Source: Lepidurus packardi (Eukaryota > Arthropoda > Branchiopoda > Notostraca > Triopsidae). Taken from it: 64,000 bases of DNA. Positions 43,329 through 54,467 of this stretch are shown here, piece by piece; within the stretch, counting starts at the first letter, position 1, and every line of letters starts with the position of its first letter. A program made the position numbers and the translations under genes. The notes under the pieces were generated by a model. The model saw only the letters and a list, made by a program, of their open reading frames with translations, made no database searches and was not told the origin of the DNA. Location: positions 558,001-622,000 of the forward strand of contig JAKZAN010000005.1 of assembly GCA_023053545.1 (NCBI GenBank), read 5' to 3'.

Positions 43329-46300
43329 TTATTGGGAGGTTGAGGTGCAGAAAGTCCGTTTGGTCTCGGAAAGAAAGAGTTTAACAGCAGGGAAAAGTTT
43401 TGGGTTGGTGAGAAAGTTCAACGGATTGAAGTGCAATTTGAGAGAACTGTGAGCTCTAATCAGTTTTGCTCGATATTTGTTGAGCCATCGGCAATGGATA
43501 AAAACATGGTGTAAGTCTTGGACGGCATGATCTGGGCAAGGGCAGGAATTTGTAAGCGAACGTTTGATTCTTTGCAAATAGCTCAATTTTGGGTAGTGGG
43601 TAGAGCGGACCTGTATAAGAGACGATACGATGTTTCTGGGGTTGTTTTGTTTTTATAATTGGTTTTAAGCCAGGCTTAACTCCAAGGTGCTTCAGATGAG
43701 TTGCTGAAGGAAGACTTTCCCATTCTTTTGTCAATTCATTGATCAGAGTTTTGTGTATAGTTTGGTGAGAGACTTTGGGGATATAGTCAGTAGTCTCGAA
43801 AGTGGTCTTGGTCAAGTCGATAAGTCTGTTTGAGTTTGTGATGTACCGTTTGGTCTTGTTTCCTGTCTGTGCCAGTCGTTCCGTTCCTAGTCTGGAAGAT
43901 ACGTAGCGAAGTTCAGATTCTTTGATGAGGAGTTTTAGCGGTAAGATGTCGGTTTCAACTTCTAATGTTGATGTCGGAGTGGTTTTGAGTGCTCCAGTGA
44001 TTGCTAATAGGGCTTGCCGATGGATCGAGGAGAGTGGTCGTAAGGATGTTGGAGTAATGTTAAACCAGGCTGGGGATGCGTACAGTAGCTTGGAGTAAAC
44101 TGTCGCCGAAATGAGCGTCTTTAGTTGACTACACGAGATAGTTCTGTTTTGCTTAGCAATAGTGCGAATACGGTGAAGTGACTTGTTTATAGCTGCTGCT
44201 AGGGATCTTACATGGGCTGACCAGTCAAGCTTCTTATCTAAAATTAAACCCAAATATCGTACGGAATCGCTCGGAAGTATCGTGGTGTTTTGCCAGGTTA
44301 ACGGGGTAAAGTCGGGTGTCCGTTTCCTGCTGAAATGAATCAGTTCAGTTTTTTCAGTACTGAATTCCAACTGGCAGTGGTTGCTCCACAACGTTAGTGC
44401 TTTTAGGGAATTTGCTAGCAGTTTAGTGTTAACTTTACCCGAAGAGCCAGACGTGTGCAGGAGGGGGTCGTCTGCAAAGGCAATGATTTTAACTCGTTTT
44501 CCTTTGATAATTTGTAGCGCGCCATCGATGTATAATAAGAATAGGAGAGGGGACAGGGGAGATCCTTGTGGTACTCCTTTTGGAAGAGTGACTAAATCAC
44601 TCGCAGATCCATTGTGGAAAGTATACGCATCTCTATTGGTCAAGAAACTACTAATGAGCTTAGTATATTGAGATTTGACGTGTTTTTTTCGTATGATTTG
44701 TATAAGCTTATCATGATTCACATTGTCAAAGGCTCCTTTTATGTCTAGCAGTAGTGCCGTTGTAACTTTCCGTTCATCGAAGCCATTGAGGATGGAGTCA
44801 TTAAGTGATACTAGTGCGTCGGTGGTCGATCGGGAGGGTCTAAAGCCCCATTGGCAGTTGTTTAGAAGTTTGCCCTTTTCTAAAGAGTCGGAGAGTCTTT
44901 GGGAAATAGCTTTTTCAAGCATTTTTCCTAGGATAGGAAGTAATGCAATGGGACGAAAACTCTTAATAGATGTGTAGTCTTTTTGTTTGGTTTTGGAATA
45001 GGGATGACTTTTGCACGTTTCCAGATAGTTGGAAAGTAACCAATAGTGAGGGATGCATTGTAAATTCGCAGGATGGTTTTGTCGATTGTGTTCCATATAT
45101 GTTTGATGACGATGGCTTGAATGTCATCATGGCCGGCTGCTTTTAAAGGTGGGATATGCTCCTGGATACCTTGAATTTCGCTCAGGGTAAACGGGGGGGG
45201 GGCTGGATTTCTGAGGACTTTGTAAGGTCGTGCAGGAGTGAAGGTAACAGGTATGTGTGGCTGTCCGTTGATTAAGTCAGTAGCTAAGAAATTTAATTTA
45301 TCCACTGGTTCGGTAAAAGGGATCCCGTCTTTGTTCTGGAGTTGATCTAGGCATGCTTTCGATGTTGTTTGGCGGAGGTTCCTTTCCCAATTCCATAGGA
45401 CACGATTGTCCGGTGTTAGTAGTTTGTTGTTCCAATATTGTTCTCGAGTCTTTCGAACTTCCGCTCTGTACTGGTTTCTTGCTCTTTTCCAGTTTTGCTC
45501 GCTGCTTGGAGTTTGCGAGACCTGGTGAAGTCTATGTAAGCTGGCAGTTTGCTTTCGCAATGATTTCAGATTAGAGTTCCACCAAGGGTTCGTCTTGTTC
45601 CCGATTTTCCGTCTTGGGATGTTACGCTGCATGGCACGCGTGATTAGTCTGGTTAGGCAGCATGTGGCTGCGTCAATGTCTTGTGGAGTGTGTAAGTCAG
45701 AAAGAACTGAGACATTTTCGAAGATGTCTGAAGCCAAGTCTGTGTTCAGTTGCAGCCAGTTAGCTTTGTGGTAGTTCCAAGCGTGTACAGAAGGTGCTTT
45801 ACTATGTGAAAGGAAGTCTATGGTTGTTGCGGCGTGGTCCGATTCGTTCACAAAATTGTCGTCGTTTAGCAGGTGGTGTTTAACTTGTGTGAGAATTTGG
45901 GGCGTCGCAAAAGTCAAGTCCAATGTGGAGCAGTGTCCTCTTTCGTTTTTAAAGGTTGTGGTGTCCCATATGTTTAATAAGTCAAAGTTATGTCTGTGTG
46001 CGAAGTCAGTCAAGAGGTTGCCTGCCTCGTCTGGCGATTTGTTCTCCCACCACCAGTGGTGGGCATTGAAATCGCCTGTGAATACTATGTGTGGGCTCAG
46101 ATGTTTACGTCTCTCCCATATAGTCCGGAGTAAAGTATCGGTGTCTGCCGTGTGTCGCCTGTATATTCCAATCACCGTAATAGGGAGGGCATGTGGGGAA
46201 GTGATTTGGAGGATGGCGTAGAGCTCGTCTACCCAGTTCACTGTGACATTGCTGTTCAATTTGGACAGGATTATGAGCCCTTTGTATTCGGAGTTGGGCA

Positions 46301-46440
46301 CCGATACGTAGAAACCTTGGTAAGTCACAGAATCAATCTTTTGGGGTGGTTCGAGTATAATAACCGCCTCGCAGCCTCTGTCGTTTGCTTCTTTGACTGT
46401 TTCGAACATTTGGTCCCTTTTTTTCTGACATTGTGGACAA
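43329..46440 (-). pseudogene. LINE D ORF2, endonuclease-reverse transcriptase
   Basis: In sense: ILVHNVRKK start followed by a frameshift at an A/G run (about 46425), then EANDRGCEAVIILEPPQ, FTGDFNAHHWWWENKSPDEAG, STLDLTFATPQ and NESDHAATTI (endonuclease), NPWWNSNLKSLRKQ, KAAGHDDIQAIVIKHIWN, a frameshift at about 44980 in an AAACAAAAA run, RT with FRPIALLPILGKMLEK, motif A LLDIKGAFDNV, motif B GVPQGSPLSP and motif C FADD. A third frameshift near 43605 precedes the zinc tail CPCPDHAVQDLHHVFIHC and the stop at 43329. Catalytic residues are intact; the three frameshifts are the only breaks I see. Confidence 0.9.
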
Positions 46441-46461
46441 GAATGGAAGTGTGTATTGGAT

Positions 46462-47781
46462 TTATTTGTGCGTTGAAGTCGCAGGGAGTATTGCCTTAGG
46501 CCTGGATGGGCAGACTGAATCGAATGCGAAATGGGCTTCCTTACAGTTTGCGCATTTTTTGGTTGAGCTTTTGCAGGTCCTTGTGTCATGATGCTCTGCA
46601 CATTTGGCACAGTTGGGTGACTTTTTACAGTTGGCTGCCATGTGGCCAAACGCCTGACAGTTATAACATTGGAGTACGTCCGACGCGCGCGAGTCTTCAA
46701 CTTGCACAACCCGGTTGAACGCGAAGAGAGCTCCTTCGTTGAGGATTTTCAGTTTCTCAGCTGAAGAGGAGCATATGTACTGTATTGAACCGTAGGCTTT
46801 GGTGCTGCTTGAGTTTAGCCAGCGAGCATTGTTGGGCAAGAATGATACGGAAGTGTCTGCGTTCCTTTCCGTGAAATGAGAGCAAATTTGATCTAAAGTT
46901 TGGTCTCGAGGAAGTTGATGAATAATGAGACGTGTAGCTTGCGATACAGTCTTGACCGGGCCTGGTTCAGGAAGAGTGACCGTTTTTAGGCTTGACTCAG
47001 CTTTCGACTTGTCTTCCTGGTTCTTAAAGGTTAAGGCCAGGTTGCCTTGTCTTGTTTGACGGGCCAAGACTGGGTTCGGGATGGCAGGGTTGATTTGATG
47101 CAGATCCTTCTCGACGATTTGTAGTAGGTCTCGATGCGGTATAACTTTGTTATCCATGTCCTGCTGGTTGATAATCAACGTTATTTCCCGACAGGGGTCG
47201 ATGGGGGTTGGAGTTGGTGCTGCTGTGGGGGTCTTGGTTGACGGATTTGGGGTTGGAGTTGTCTTAGAGGTTGAGGCGGAGCGTCGTTCCACTACCTGGA
47301 CCCACTCATTTGTGACGTTGTTATGGGCAGTTGGGGCAGAAGGCTTCCCACGTTCTTCCTGTAGGTCTTGGCGTAGTCCTACGACTTCCGCCCTTAAAGT
47401 CATTACCTCATGGCTCAGAATCTCGTTGCTAACTTTAAGCGATCTGAGCATATCAAGGATAGTGTCAATGGTGGGCATCTGCATAGAGTCTTCCATTGAA
47501 TGGGACCTCTTGCGGAATGCCTGATCGTTCGTGGGGGAGAGCATAGGACGTTTGTGGGTTTGAACTTGATTCAGTTTTTTCTCGCGGCACGATTTACAGT
47601 TTTTTACCGTAGGTTTGTCTTTTTTGAAAAGAACTCCACAGGTATGGCACTTTGCCTGGGGCTGTAGCGTTGCGGTTTGGCAGGGCGAGTCTATTTCGAT
47701 TGCTTCCAGAAGTTGGGAAGGGCCGGCTTGCAACAAACCGGTTACCCATTTTGTGGGCGAGTTTACCGGTGACCGTAGCAT
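46462..47781 (-). CDS. LINE D ORF1, Gag-like protein with N-terminal CxxC motif
   Basis: The frame is open upstream to 47946, but the ATG at 47779-47781 (MLRSPVNSPTK..) is preferred because the start of LINE A ORF1 aligns there and both follow a GGGCC..GGCCC inverted repeat. About 439 residues. An N-terminal CHTCGVLFKKDK..NCKSCREKK has four Cys in CxxC pairs, a probable zinc site unusual for ORF1. Then a helical region, a Thr/Pro-rich linker (PTPNPSTKTPTAAPTPTPI), a central domain (TLIINQQDMDNK.. to FAFNRVVQVED) and knuckles CYNCQAFGHMAANC, CAKCAEHHDTRTC and CANCKEAHFAFDSVCP. No internal stop. The frame is intact but the element's ORF2 is broken. Confidence 0.85.
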   Translation of the reverse strand: MLRSPVNSPTKWVTGLLQAGPSQLLEAIEIDSPCQTATLQPQAKCHTCGVLFKKDKPTVKNCKSCREKKLNQVQTHKRPMLSPTNDQAFRKRSHSMEDSMQMPTIDTILDMLRSLKVSNEILSHEVMTLRAEVVGLRQDLQEERGKPSAPTAHNNVTNEWVQVVERRSASTSKTTPTPNPSTKTPTAAPTPTPIDPCREITLIINQQDMDNKVIPHRDLLQIVEKDLHQINPAIPNPVLARQTRQGNLALTFKNQEDKSKAESSLKTVTLPEPGPVKTVSQATRLIIHQLPRDQTLDQICSHFTERNADTSVSFLPNNARWLNSSSTKAYGSIQYICSSSAEKLKILNEGALFAFNRVVQVEDSRASDVLQCYNCQAFGHMAANCKKSPNCAKCAEHHDTRTCKSSTKKCANCKEAHFAFDSVCPSRPKAILPATSTHK

Positions 47782-48001
47782 TGCGACACTGGGCCAAGGC
47801 CCAAAAACAGATAGTTTAAGGGCTTCGTTTATGCACAAAAGAGTAACTGAACGATATAAAAATAATCCGGAAATGTGCAGAAAGCACCGAACTACACTTG
47901 GAACCAAAACAGTTAAGGAATCTTGGAAAAACAGCAAGGAAAACACTGTTGAAGCGAGAGCGCGGTTTGAATGCGACTACACTTTACCGCCACAAAATGG
48001 C
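47782..48001 (-). other. LINE D 5' leader
   Basis: About 220 bp upstream of ORF1. It holds the inverted repeat TGGGCCAAGGCCCA (about 47790-47803) just before the ATG. The ORF1 frame happens to be open through it. No further motif recognised. Confidence 0.6.
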
Positions 48002-48032
48002 GACAAGGGTAATATTCCAACTCCAGCAAAGG
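48002..48032 (-). mobile_element. LINE A residue beyond LINE D
   Basis: GACAAGGGTAATATTCCA.. resembles 3408-3430 of LINE A. It forms the right target-site duplication (48002-48016) plus some 15 weakly matching bases before satellite B begins. Confidence 0.6.
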
Positions 48033-51009
48033 TATAAACCGTTTTAGACCGGTCTAAGCTGGTTTAAAACGGTTTAACCTGGTCTTAACTGGTTTATAAA
48101 CCGGTTTAAACTGCTTTAAACTGGTCTTAACTGGTTTAAACTGGTGTTAGCTGGCCTAAACTGGTTTAAAAACGGGTTTAAACTGGTTTAAAAACCGGTT
48201 TAAACTGGTTGAAACCGGTTGAAAATGGTTTAAACCAGTTTAATCTAGTTTAAACAGGTTTAAACTGGTAAATAAACTGATTTAAACCGGTTTAAACTAG
48301 TTAAAACTGGTCCAAACCGGTTTAAACCGGTTTAAACTAGCTAAAACTGGTCGAAACCGGTTTACAATGGTCGAAACCGGTTTACAATGGTCTAAACCGG
48401 TTTAAACTGGTCTAAACCGGTTTAAACTGGTCTAAACCGGTTTAAACTGGTCTAAACTGGTCTAAAAAGGTTTAAACCGGTCTAAACTTTTTTAAACCGG
48501 TCTAAAGTGGTTTAAACCGGTTTAAACTGGTTAAAACTGGTTTAAACCGGTTTAAGCTGATCTAAGCCGGTTTAAACTGATCTAAGCCGGTTTAAACTGG
48601 TTTAAACTGGTTAAACCGGTTTAAAATAGTCTAAACCGGTTTAAACTGGGTAAAACTGGTTTAAAATCCGGTTTCAAGTGGTTTAAACCGGTCTAAACTG
48701 GTCAAAACGGGTTTAAACCTGTCTAGACCGGTTTAAACCAGTTCAAACTGGTTTAAACCGGTTTATACCGGTTGAAACTGGTTAAAACTGGTTTAAAACG
48801 GATGAAACTGGTTAAAACTGGTTTAAAGCCGTTGAAACTGGTTGAAATTGGTTTAAACCGGTTTAAACTGGCCTAAACCGGTTAAAACTGGTTAAAACCG
48901 GTGTTCGCTGGCCTAAACTGGTTTAAACTGGTTTAAACCGGTCTAAACTGCTTGAAACTTGTTTAAACCGGTCTAAACTTGTGTAAACCGGTTGAAAATG
49001 GTTTAAACAGGATTAAACTGGTTTAAACTGATTTATAAACTGGTATAGACCGGTATAGACCATTTTAAGCCGGTTTCTAAACCAGTTTAGACAAGTTTAA
49101 ACCTGTTGAAAGCAGTTTAGACCGGTTTAAAACGGTTTATACCAGTTTAGACATGTTTTAACCGCTTTAAACCAATTTGAACCGGTTTAAAGCAGTTTAG
49201 ATCGGTTTTTAGACCAGTTTATACCAGTTTAAAACCGGTTTAAACCAGTTTTCAAACCAGTTTAGACCATTTTAATCCGGTTTGCACCTGTTTAAACTGG
49301 TTTAAACCGGTCTATACCAGTTTATAAATCAGTTTAAACCAGTTTATTCAACCGGTTTACACCAGTTTAGACCGGTTTAAACAAGTTTCAAGCAGTTAAG
49401 ACCGGTTTAAACCAGTTTAAACCGGTTTTTAAACCAGTTTAGGCCAGCTAACACCGGTTTTAACCAGTTTAAACCGGTTAAGACCAGCTTGAACCGGTTT
49501 AAATCGGTCTAGACAGGTTTAAACCCGTTTTGACCAGTTTAGACCGGTTTAAACCACTTGAAACCGGATTTTAAACCAGTTTTACAAAGTTTAAACCGGT
49601 TTAGACTAGTTTAAACCGGTTTAACCAGTTTTAACCAGTTTAAACCGGCTTAGATCAGTTTAAACCGGTTTAAACCAGTTTTAACCAGTTTAAACCGGTT
49701 TAAACCAGTTTAGAACGGTTTAAAATAGTTCAGACCGGTTTAAACCGGTTTAGACCAGTTTAGACCAGTTTAAACCGGTTTAGACCAGTTTAAACCGTTT
49801 TAAACCATTTGTAACCAGTTCAAACCGGTTTAATCTAGTTTAAACTGGTTTAAACCGGTTTGAACTGGTTTAAACCAGTTTAAACTGTTTAAACCAGTTT
49901 AGACTCGTTTAAACTGGTTTAAACTGGTTTAAATCAGTTTGAACTGGTTATAAATGGTTTAAACCGGTCTAAACAGGTTTAAACCGGTCTAAACTGGTTT
50001 AAACCGGTTTAAACTGGTTAAAACTGGTTTAAACCGGTTTAACTGATCTAAGCTGGTTTAAACTGGATAAAACTGGTTTAAACCGGTTTAACTGATCTAA
50101 GCCGGTTTAAACTGGTTTAAACTGGTAAAACCGGTTTAAACCGGTTTAAGCTGGTTGAAAATGGTTTAAACCGGTTTAAACTGGTCTAAACTGGTTTAAA
50201 AACCGGTTTCATCTGGTTTAAACCGGTCTTAACCGGTCAAAACCGGTTTAAACCTGTCTAGACTGGTTTAAACCGGTTTAAGCTGGTCTAAACCGGCTTA
50301 AACTGGTTTAAACCGGTTTAAACTGGTCTAAACTGGTATAATAACCAGTTTAAACTTGAATATACCGGTATAAACTTGTTTATACCGGTATAAACCGTTT
50401 TAGACCGGTCTAAGCTGGTTTAAAATGGTTTAACCTGGTCTTAACTGGTTTATAAACCGTCCTAAACTGCTTTAAACTGGTCTTAACTGTTTAAACCGTT
50501 AGCTGTTAGCGTGTTAGCTGGCCTAAACTGGTTTAAAAACCGGTTTAAACTGGTTGAAACCGGTGTAAAATGGTTTAAACCGGTTTAATCTAGTTTAAAC
50601 AGGTTTAAACTGGTAAATAAACTGATTTAAACCGGTTTAAACTAGTTAAAACTGGTCCAAACCGGTTTAAACCGGTTTAAACTAGCTAAAACTGGTCGAA
50701 ACCGGTTTAAAATGGTCTAAACCGGTTTAAACTGGTCTAAACCGGTTTAAACTGGTCTAAACTGGTTTAAACCGGTTTAAACTAGTTTCAACTATTTTAA
50801 ACCGGTTTGAACTGGTTACAGATGGTTTAAAACGGTTTAAACTGGTCTAAACCGGTTTAAACTGGTCTAAACTGGTCTAAACCGGTTTAAACCGGTCTAG
50901 ACTTTTTTAAACCGGTCTAAACTGGTTTAAACCGGTTTAAACTGGTTAAAACTGGTTAAACCGGTTTAAACTAGTCTAAACCGGTTTAGACTGGGTAAAA
51001 CTGGTTTAA
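48033..51009. repeat. Satellite B array, block 4, with polarity switches
   Basis: About 3 kb of satellite B. The ACTGGT form predominates on the plus strand to about 49040, ACCAGT from about 49060 to 49820, then ACTGGT again. A higher-order stretch starting GGTATAAACCGTTTTAGACC begins at 48033, 50383 and (block 5) 52393. No coding frame. Confidence 0.94.
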
Positions 51010-51582
51010 AACTAGGAAACCTCGACCGTTCACAAACTAGGAAGTGTCGAGACGAATGCTGGGAAACTAAGCTTAAGTCCCCTAACAACAAAACACTCTG
51101 GTTGATAGATAAATACTTAAGAAATGAAGAAAAAACATTACTTACAAACCTTTGACAAGAAGATGGTCAAGTGTTTCCGGACGAAGCTTCGAAACTTAAC
51201 TTTCTAGCAGAAAAACTTCTTGGCAGCACTGGCCCCAGCTCTCAACCAAGTAGCACCTAACAATCCGGGAAGAAACCTGAGATCTGAAGATTTTAGCCTC
51301 GCTCAAGATGAAGTTTCTTTATTAATTAATAAGCTTCGCCCTTTTAAAGGTGCTGGGCACGACGATATACAACCGGTTGTAATTAAAGAAGTCAGGAATG
51401 TTATAAAAGAACCCTTGCTTTGCATTTTTAATGCCTCTATAAAGCCTACTATAATGACTCTATAATGCCTATAATGTCTATAATGTCTATAATATATAAT
51501 GTCTATAATGCCTCTATATATATGCCTCTATAATGCCTACTATCCCGAAATTTGGAAGAAAGCAAAAGTATTAGTCCTCCCT

Positions 51583-51614
<32 letters not shown>
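51010..51614 (+). mobile_element. LINE E fragment, inverted partner (right arm)
   Basis: Inverse of LINE E 40490 to about 39912 (linker and early RT: RNLRSEDFSLAQDEVSLLINK, FKGAGHDDIQPVVIKEV), including the ATTATAGGC expansion. It then jumps to a poly(A) of about 27 at 51588-51614 without the C-terminal tail or 3' UTR. The satellite beyond is the same as at LINE E's 3' side, so about 530 bp were deleted here after duplication. Confidence 0.88.
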
Positions 51615-53082
51615 TACGGTCAAATCCGGTCTAAACTGTTTTAAACTGGTTTAAACCGTTCCAAACTGGTTTAAACCGGTCTAAACTGGTTTAAACCAGT
51701 TTAAACTGGTCTAAATTGGTTTAAAAACCGGTTTAATCTGGTTTAAACCGGTCTAAACTGGTTTAAACCGGTTTAAACCGGTCTAAACTGGTTTAAACCG
51801 GTTTAAACTGGTCTTGACTGAATTAAAAACCGGTCCAAACTGAGTTAAACCGGTCAAAACTGGTTTAAACAAGTTTAACTGTTAAAGACTGGTTTAAACC
51901 GGTTTAAACTGATCTTAACCAGTTTAAACTGGTTTAAACTGGTTTAATCCGGGTTAAACCAGTTTAGACCAGTTTAAACAGGTTTAATCCGGTCTAAACT
52001 GGTTTAAACTGGTTTAAACCGGTCAAAACTGGTTTAAACCGGTCAAAACTGGTTTAAATTGGTTTAAACCGGTCTAAACTGGTCTGGAACGGTTTAAACC
52101 GGTCTAAATTGGTTTAAACTGGTTTAAATTGGTCAAAACTGGATTAATAACCGGCTTAAACTTGTTTAAACTGGTCTACACTGGTTTTAAACCATTTAGA
52201 CTAGTTTAAACTGGTCAAAACTGGTTTATACAGGTCTAAACTGGTTAAAATCGGTCTAAACTGGTTAAAACCGGTTTAAACTGATCTAAACCGGTTTAAA
52301 TTGGTTTAAACTGGTTTAAAGCGGTTTAAACTGGTCTAAACTGGTATAATAACCGGTTTAAACTTGATTATACCGGTATAAACTTGTTTATACCGGTATA
52401 AACCGTTTTAGACCGGTCTAAGCTGGTTTAACGGTTTAACCTGGTCTTAACTGGTTTATAGACCGGTTTAAACTGCTTTAAACTGGTCTTAAACTGGTTT
52501 AAACTGGTCTAAACCGGTTTAAACTGGTCTAAACTGGTCTAAACCGGTTTAAACCGGTCTAGACTTTTTTAACCGGTCTAAACTGGTTTAAACCGGTTTA
52601 AACTGGTTAAAACTGGTTAAACCGGTTTAAACTAGTCTAAACCGGTTTAAACTGGGTAAAACTGGTTTAAAACCGGTTTCAAGTGGTTTAAACCGGTCTA
52701 AACTGGTCAAAACGTGTTTAAACCTGTCTAGACCGGTTTAAACCGGTTCAAACTGGTCTAAACCGGCTTGAACTGGTTTAAACTGATTTAACCTGGTTTA
52801 TACCGGTTGAAACTGGTTTAAACTATTTTAAAAAAGGTTTAAACTGGTTAAAACGAGTGTTCGCTGGCCTAAACTGGTTTAAAAACCGGTTTAAACTGGT
52901 TTGAACCGGTATAAACTGCTTAAAATTGTTTAAACCGGTCTAAACTATTGTGAACCGGTTGAAAATGGTTTAAACAGGATTGAAAACTGGTTTAAACCGG
53001 TTTCAAACTGGTCTAAAAACCAGTTTAAACTGGTTTAAACCGATCTAAGCTGGTTTAAACCGGTTTAAACCGGTATAAACGG
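51615..53082. repeat. Satellite B array, block 5 (right arm), with empty LINE F site
   Basis: Inverse of 32904-33718 plus 38792-39373, continuous where the left arm carries LINE F. The pre-insertion sequence CTACACTG is single-copy at 52176-52183. Ends at the LINE C2 5' end with the same flank (GGTATAAACGG) as the left arm. Confidence 0.94.
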
Positions 53083-53632
53083 ACTCCCCTGCACGCAAGC
53101 GGTCAGGATAGACGTGTCTTACATGCAGTGCGAGTTATCAAAGAAAAAAGTCATTAAAATTAGTAGCAGATACATAGTTTTTCTTCGTGGTGATATAGAA
53201 GTTGTGTATTAGTTGGTTTATTGTTACAATTGTTGTTTCGTTAGCCGTTTATTAGAGAGAGAGGGTGTTACTATATTGAGACAGTTGTGACCAGGCAGCT
53301 GCAAACAGCTGGTGGGTTATTTTTTCGGTTATAGTGTTTTTTGGAAGTGTATATTTGTGGTGGTGGTTTTTTTTTGGTGTGTGCTTTATGTTTAACAAAG
53401 TTTTTCTGATTGTATAATTGTAAAAAGGGAAGGAAATTTGTTTTTGAGTGCTAGCGTGTTGACGTGGCAAGGTGTGGCACGAGCACGCTATCATCCGGAC
53501 TGTGTGGAAGACGGGCGTGGCTTGACATCACGACACGTGACGCGACGCGCTTGGGCATTGGTTACGGGTTTGTTCTGTTCGTTTCGGGTACAGTGATAGT
53601 TTTTGTTCTGGTTTTCGTCTTAGGTGTAGCAA
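53083..53632 (+). other. LINE C2 5' leader
   Basis: 550 bp duplicate of 32354-32903. GT-rich, without a supported coding frame. Confidence 0.7.
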
Positions 53633-54393
53633 ATGGAAATGGAGGATTCCAGCGAGGATGATTTAATCGTCGTCAGGAAAAGATGTAAGGAGATAGTAGC
53701 AGTTGAACAAGAAGAAGGCCAGTCCAGTGAAGATCCAGGTTGGAAGACTATGAGGCCAAAGAAAAAGATAAAGGGAGGGGCAGGAAAGGTGGCAAAAGTT
53801 GTGGAGAAAGGTACAGAGGAAAATACGGAAGGAGAATGCGTAGTAGTTGAGGAACGAGAGGTGTCAGTGATTAGCCAAGCGGATAAGAACAATGAATATG
53901 TAGAAGGAACAAAGGAACTACGACCAGTCGTGGGGAAGTTGATAGAGGAGGGAAAAAACTTTAAGGGGGTCAGCCCATTTGCATTAAGAAAAGCTATTAA
54001 AAACCTGGGGATCACGGCAATGGAGATAAAAGTGACCAATGGGGGGGAACTTTTGTTCTTCACATCCCAACCGGATATAGTGGAAAAATTATTGGCAATC
54101 AAGAGTATTGGGCAATGGAAGGTACATATGCGGATGGCTAAGCCCCTAGTGCTGCAGCACGGGATAGTCAAAATATGGGGTACATCCAGAGAGGAGATTA
54201 TGGAGCAGAATATAATGGGTCTATACTCAGTCAGAACATTGTATAGCTTCCGAGAGAGCGAAAAATTTGCCACAGGGGCATACCACGTTACATTTGAAGG
54301 AAATGAACTACCTAGTCACCTTAATATCGGGTTCTTTAAAGTTCCAGTGATTCCATTTAAGCCATAACCAATTAGGTGCTATAAATGCCAGAG
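53633..54393 (+). pseudogene. LINE C2 ORF1, N-terminal two thirds
   Basis: ATG at 53633 (MEMEDSSEDD..), 244 residues to a TAA at 54365-54367 just before the first zinc knuckle. Beyond the stop the knuckle CYKCQRFGH is intact, in contrast to the LINE C1 copy, which lacks the stop but has lost the Cys. Sequence is lost after FGHVSTV at the repair junction. Confidence 0.88.
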
Positions 54394-54467
54394 GTTTGGG
54401 CACGTAAGTACAGTTTTGTAAGTACTGTGTAAAGTAGTTTTGTAAGTTTGGGCACGTAAGTACAGTT
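54394..54467. other. Templated-insertion repair junction
   Basis: The 22-bp string starting GTTTGGGCACG (54394-54415) is repeated at 54446-54467, with a duplicated TTTTGTAAGT between. The native LINE C sequence has it once. This patchwork of local copies joins LINE C to the LINE A piece. Confidence 0.8.

Larger units (their letters stand above)
43161..48001 (-). mobile_element. LINE D, NLR-1 lineage, near full length but frameshifted
   Basis: Minus strand, about 4.8 kb, with poly(T) at 43159-43165, the AGGCTGAAAGCCT hairpin at 43182-43194, ORF2, ORF1 and a 5' leader up to 48001. It inserted into LINE A (third copy). The ORF1 protein is divergent from LINE F, so it is a separate subfamily. 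Confidence 0.9.
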
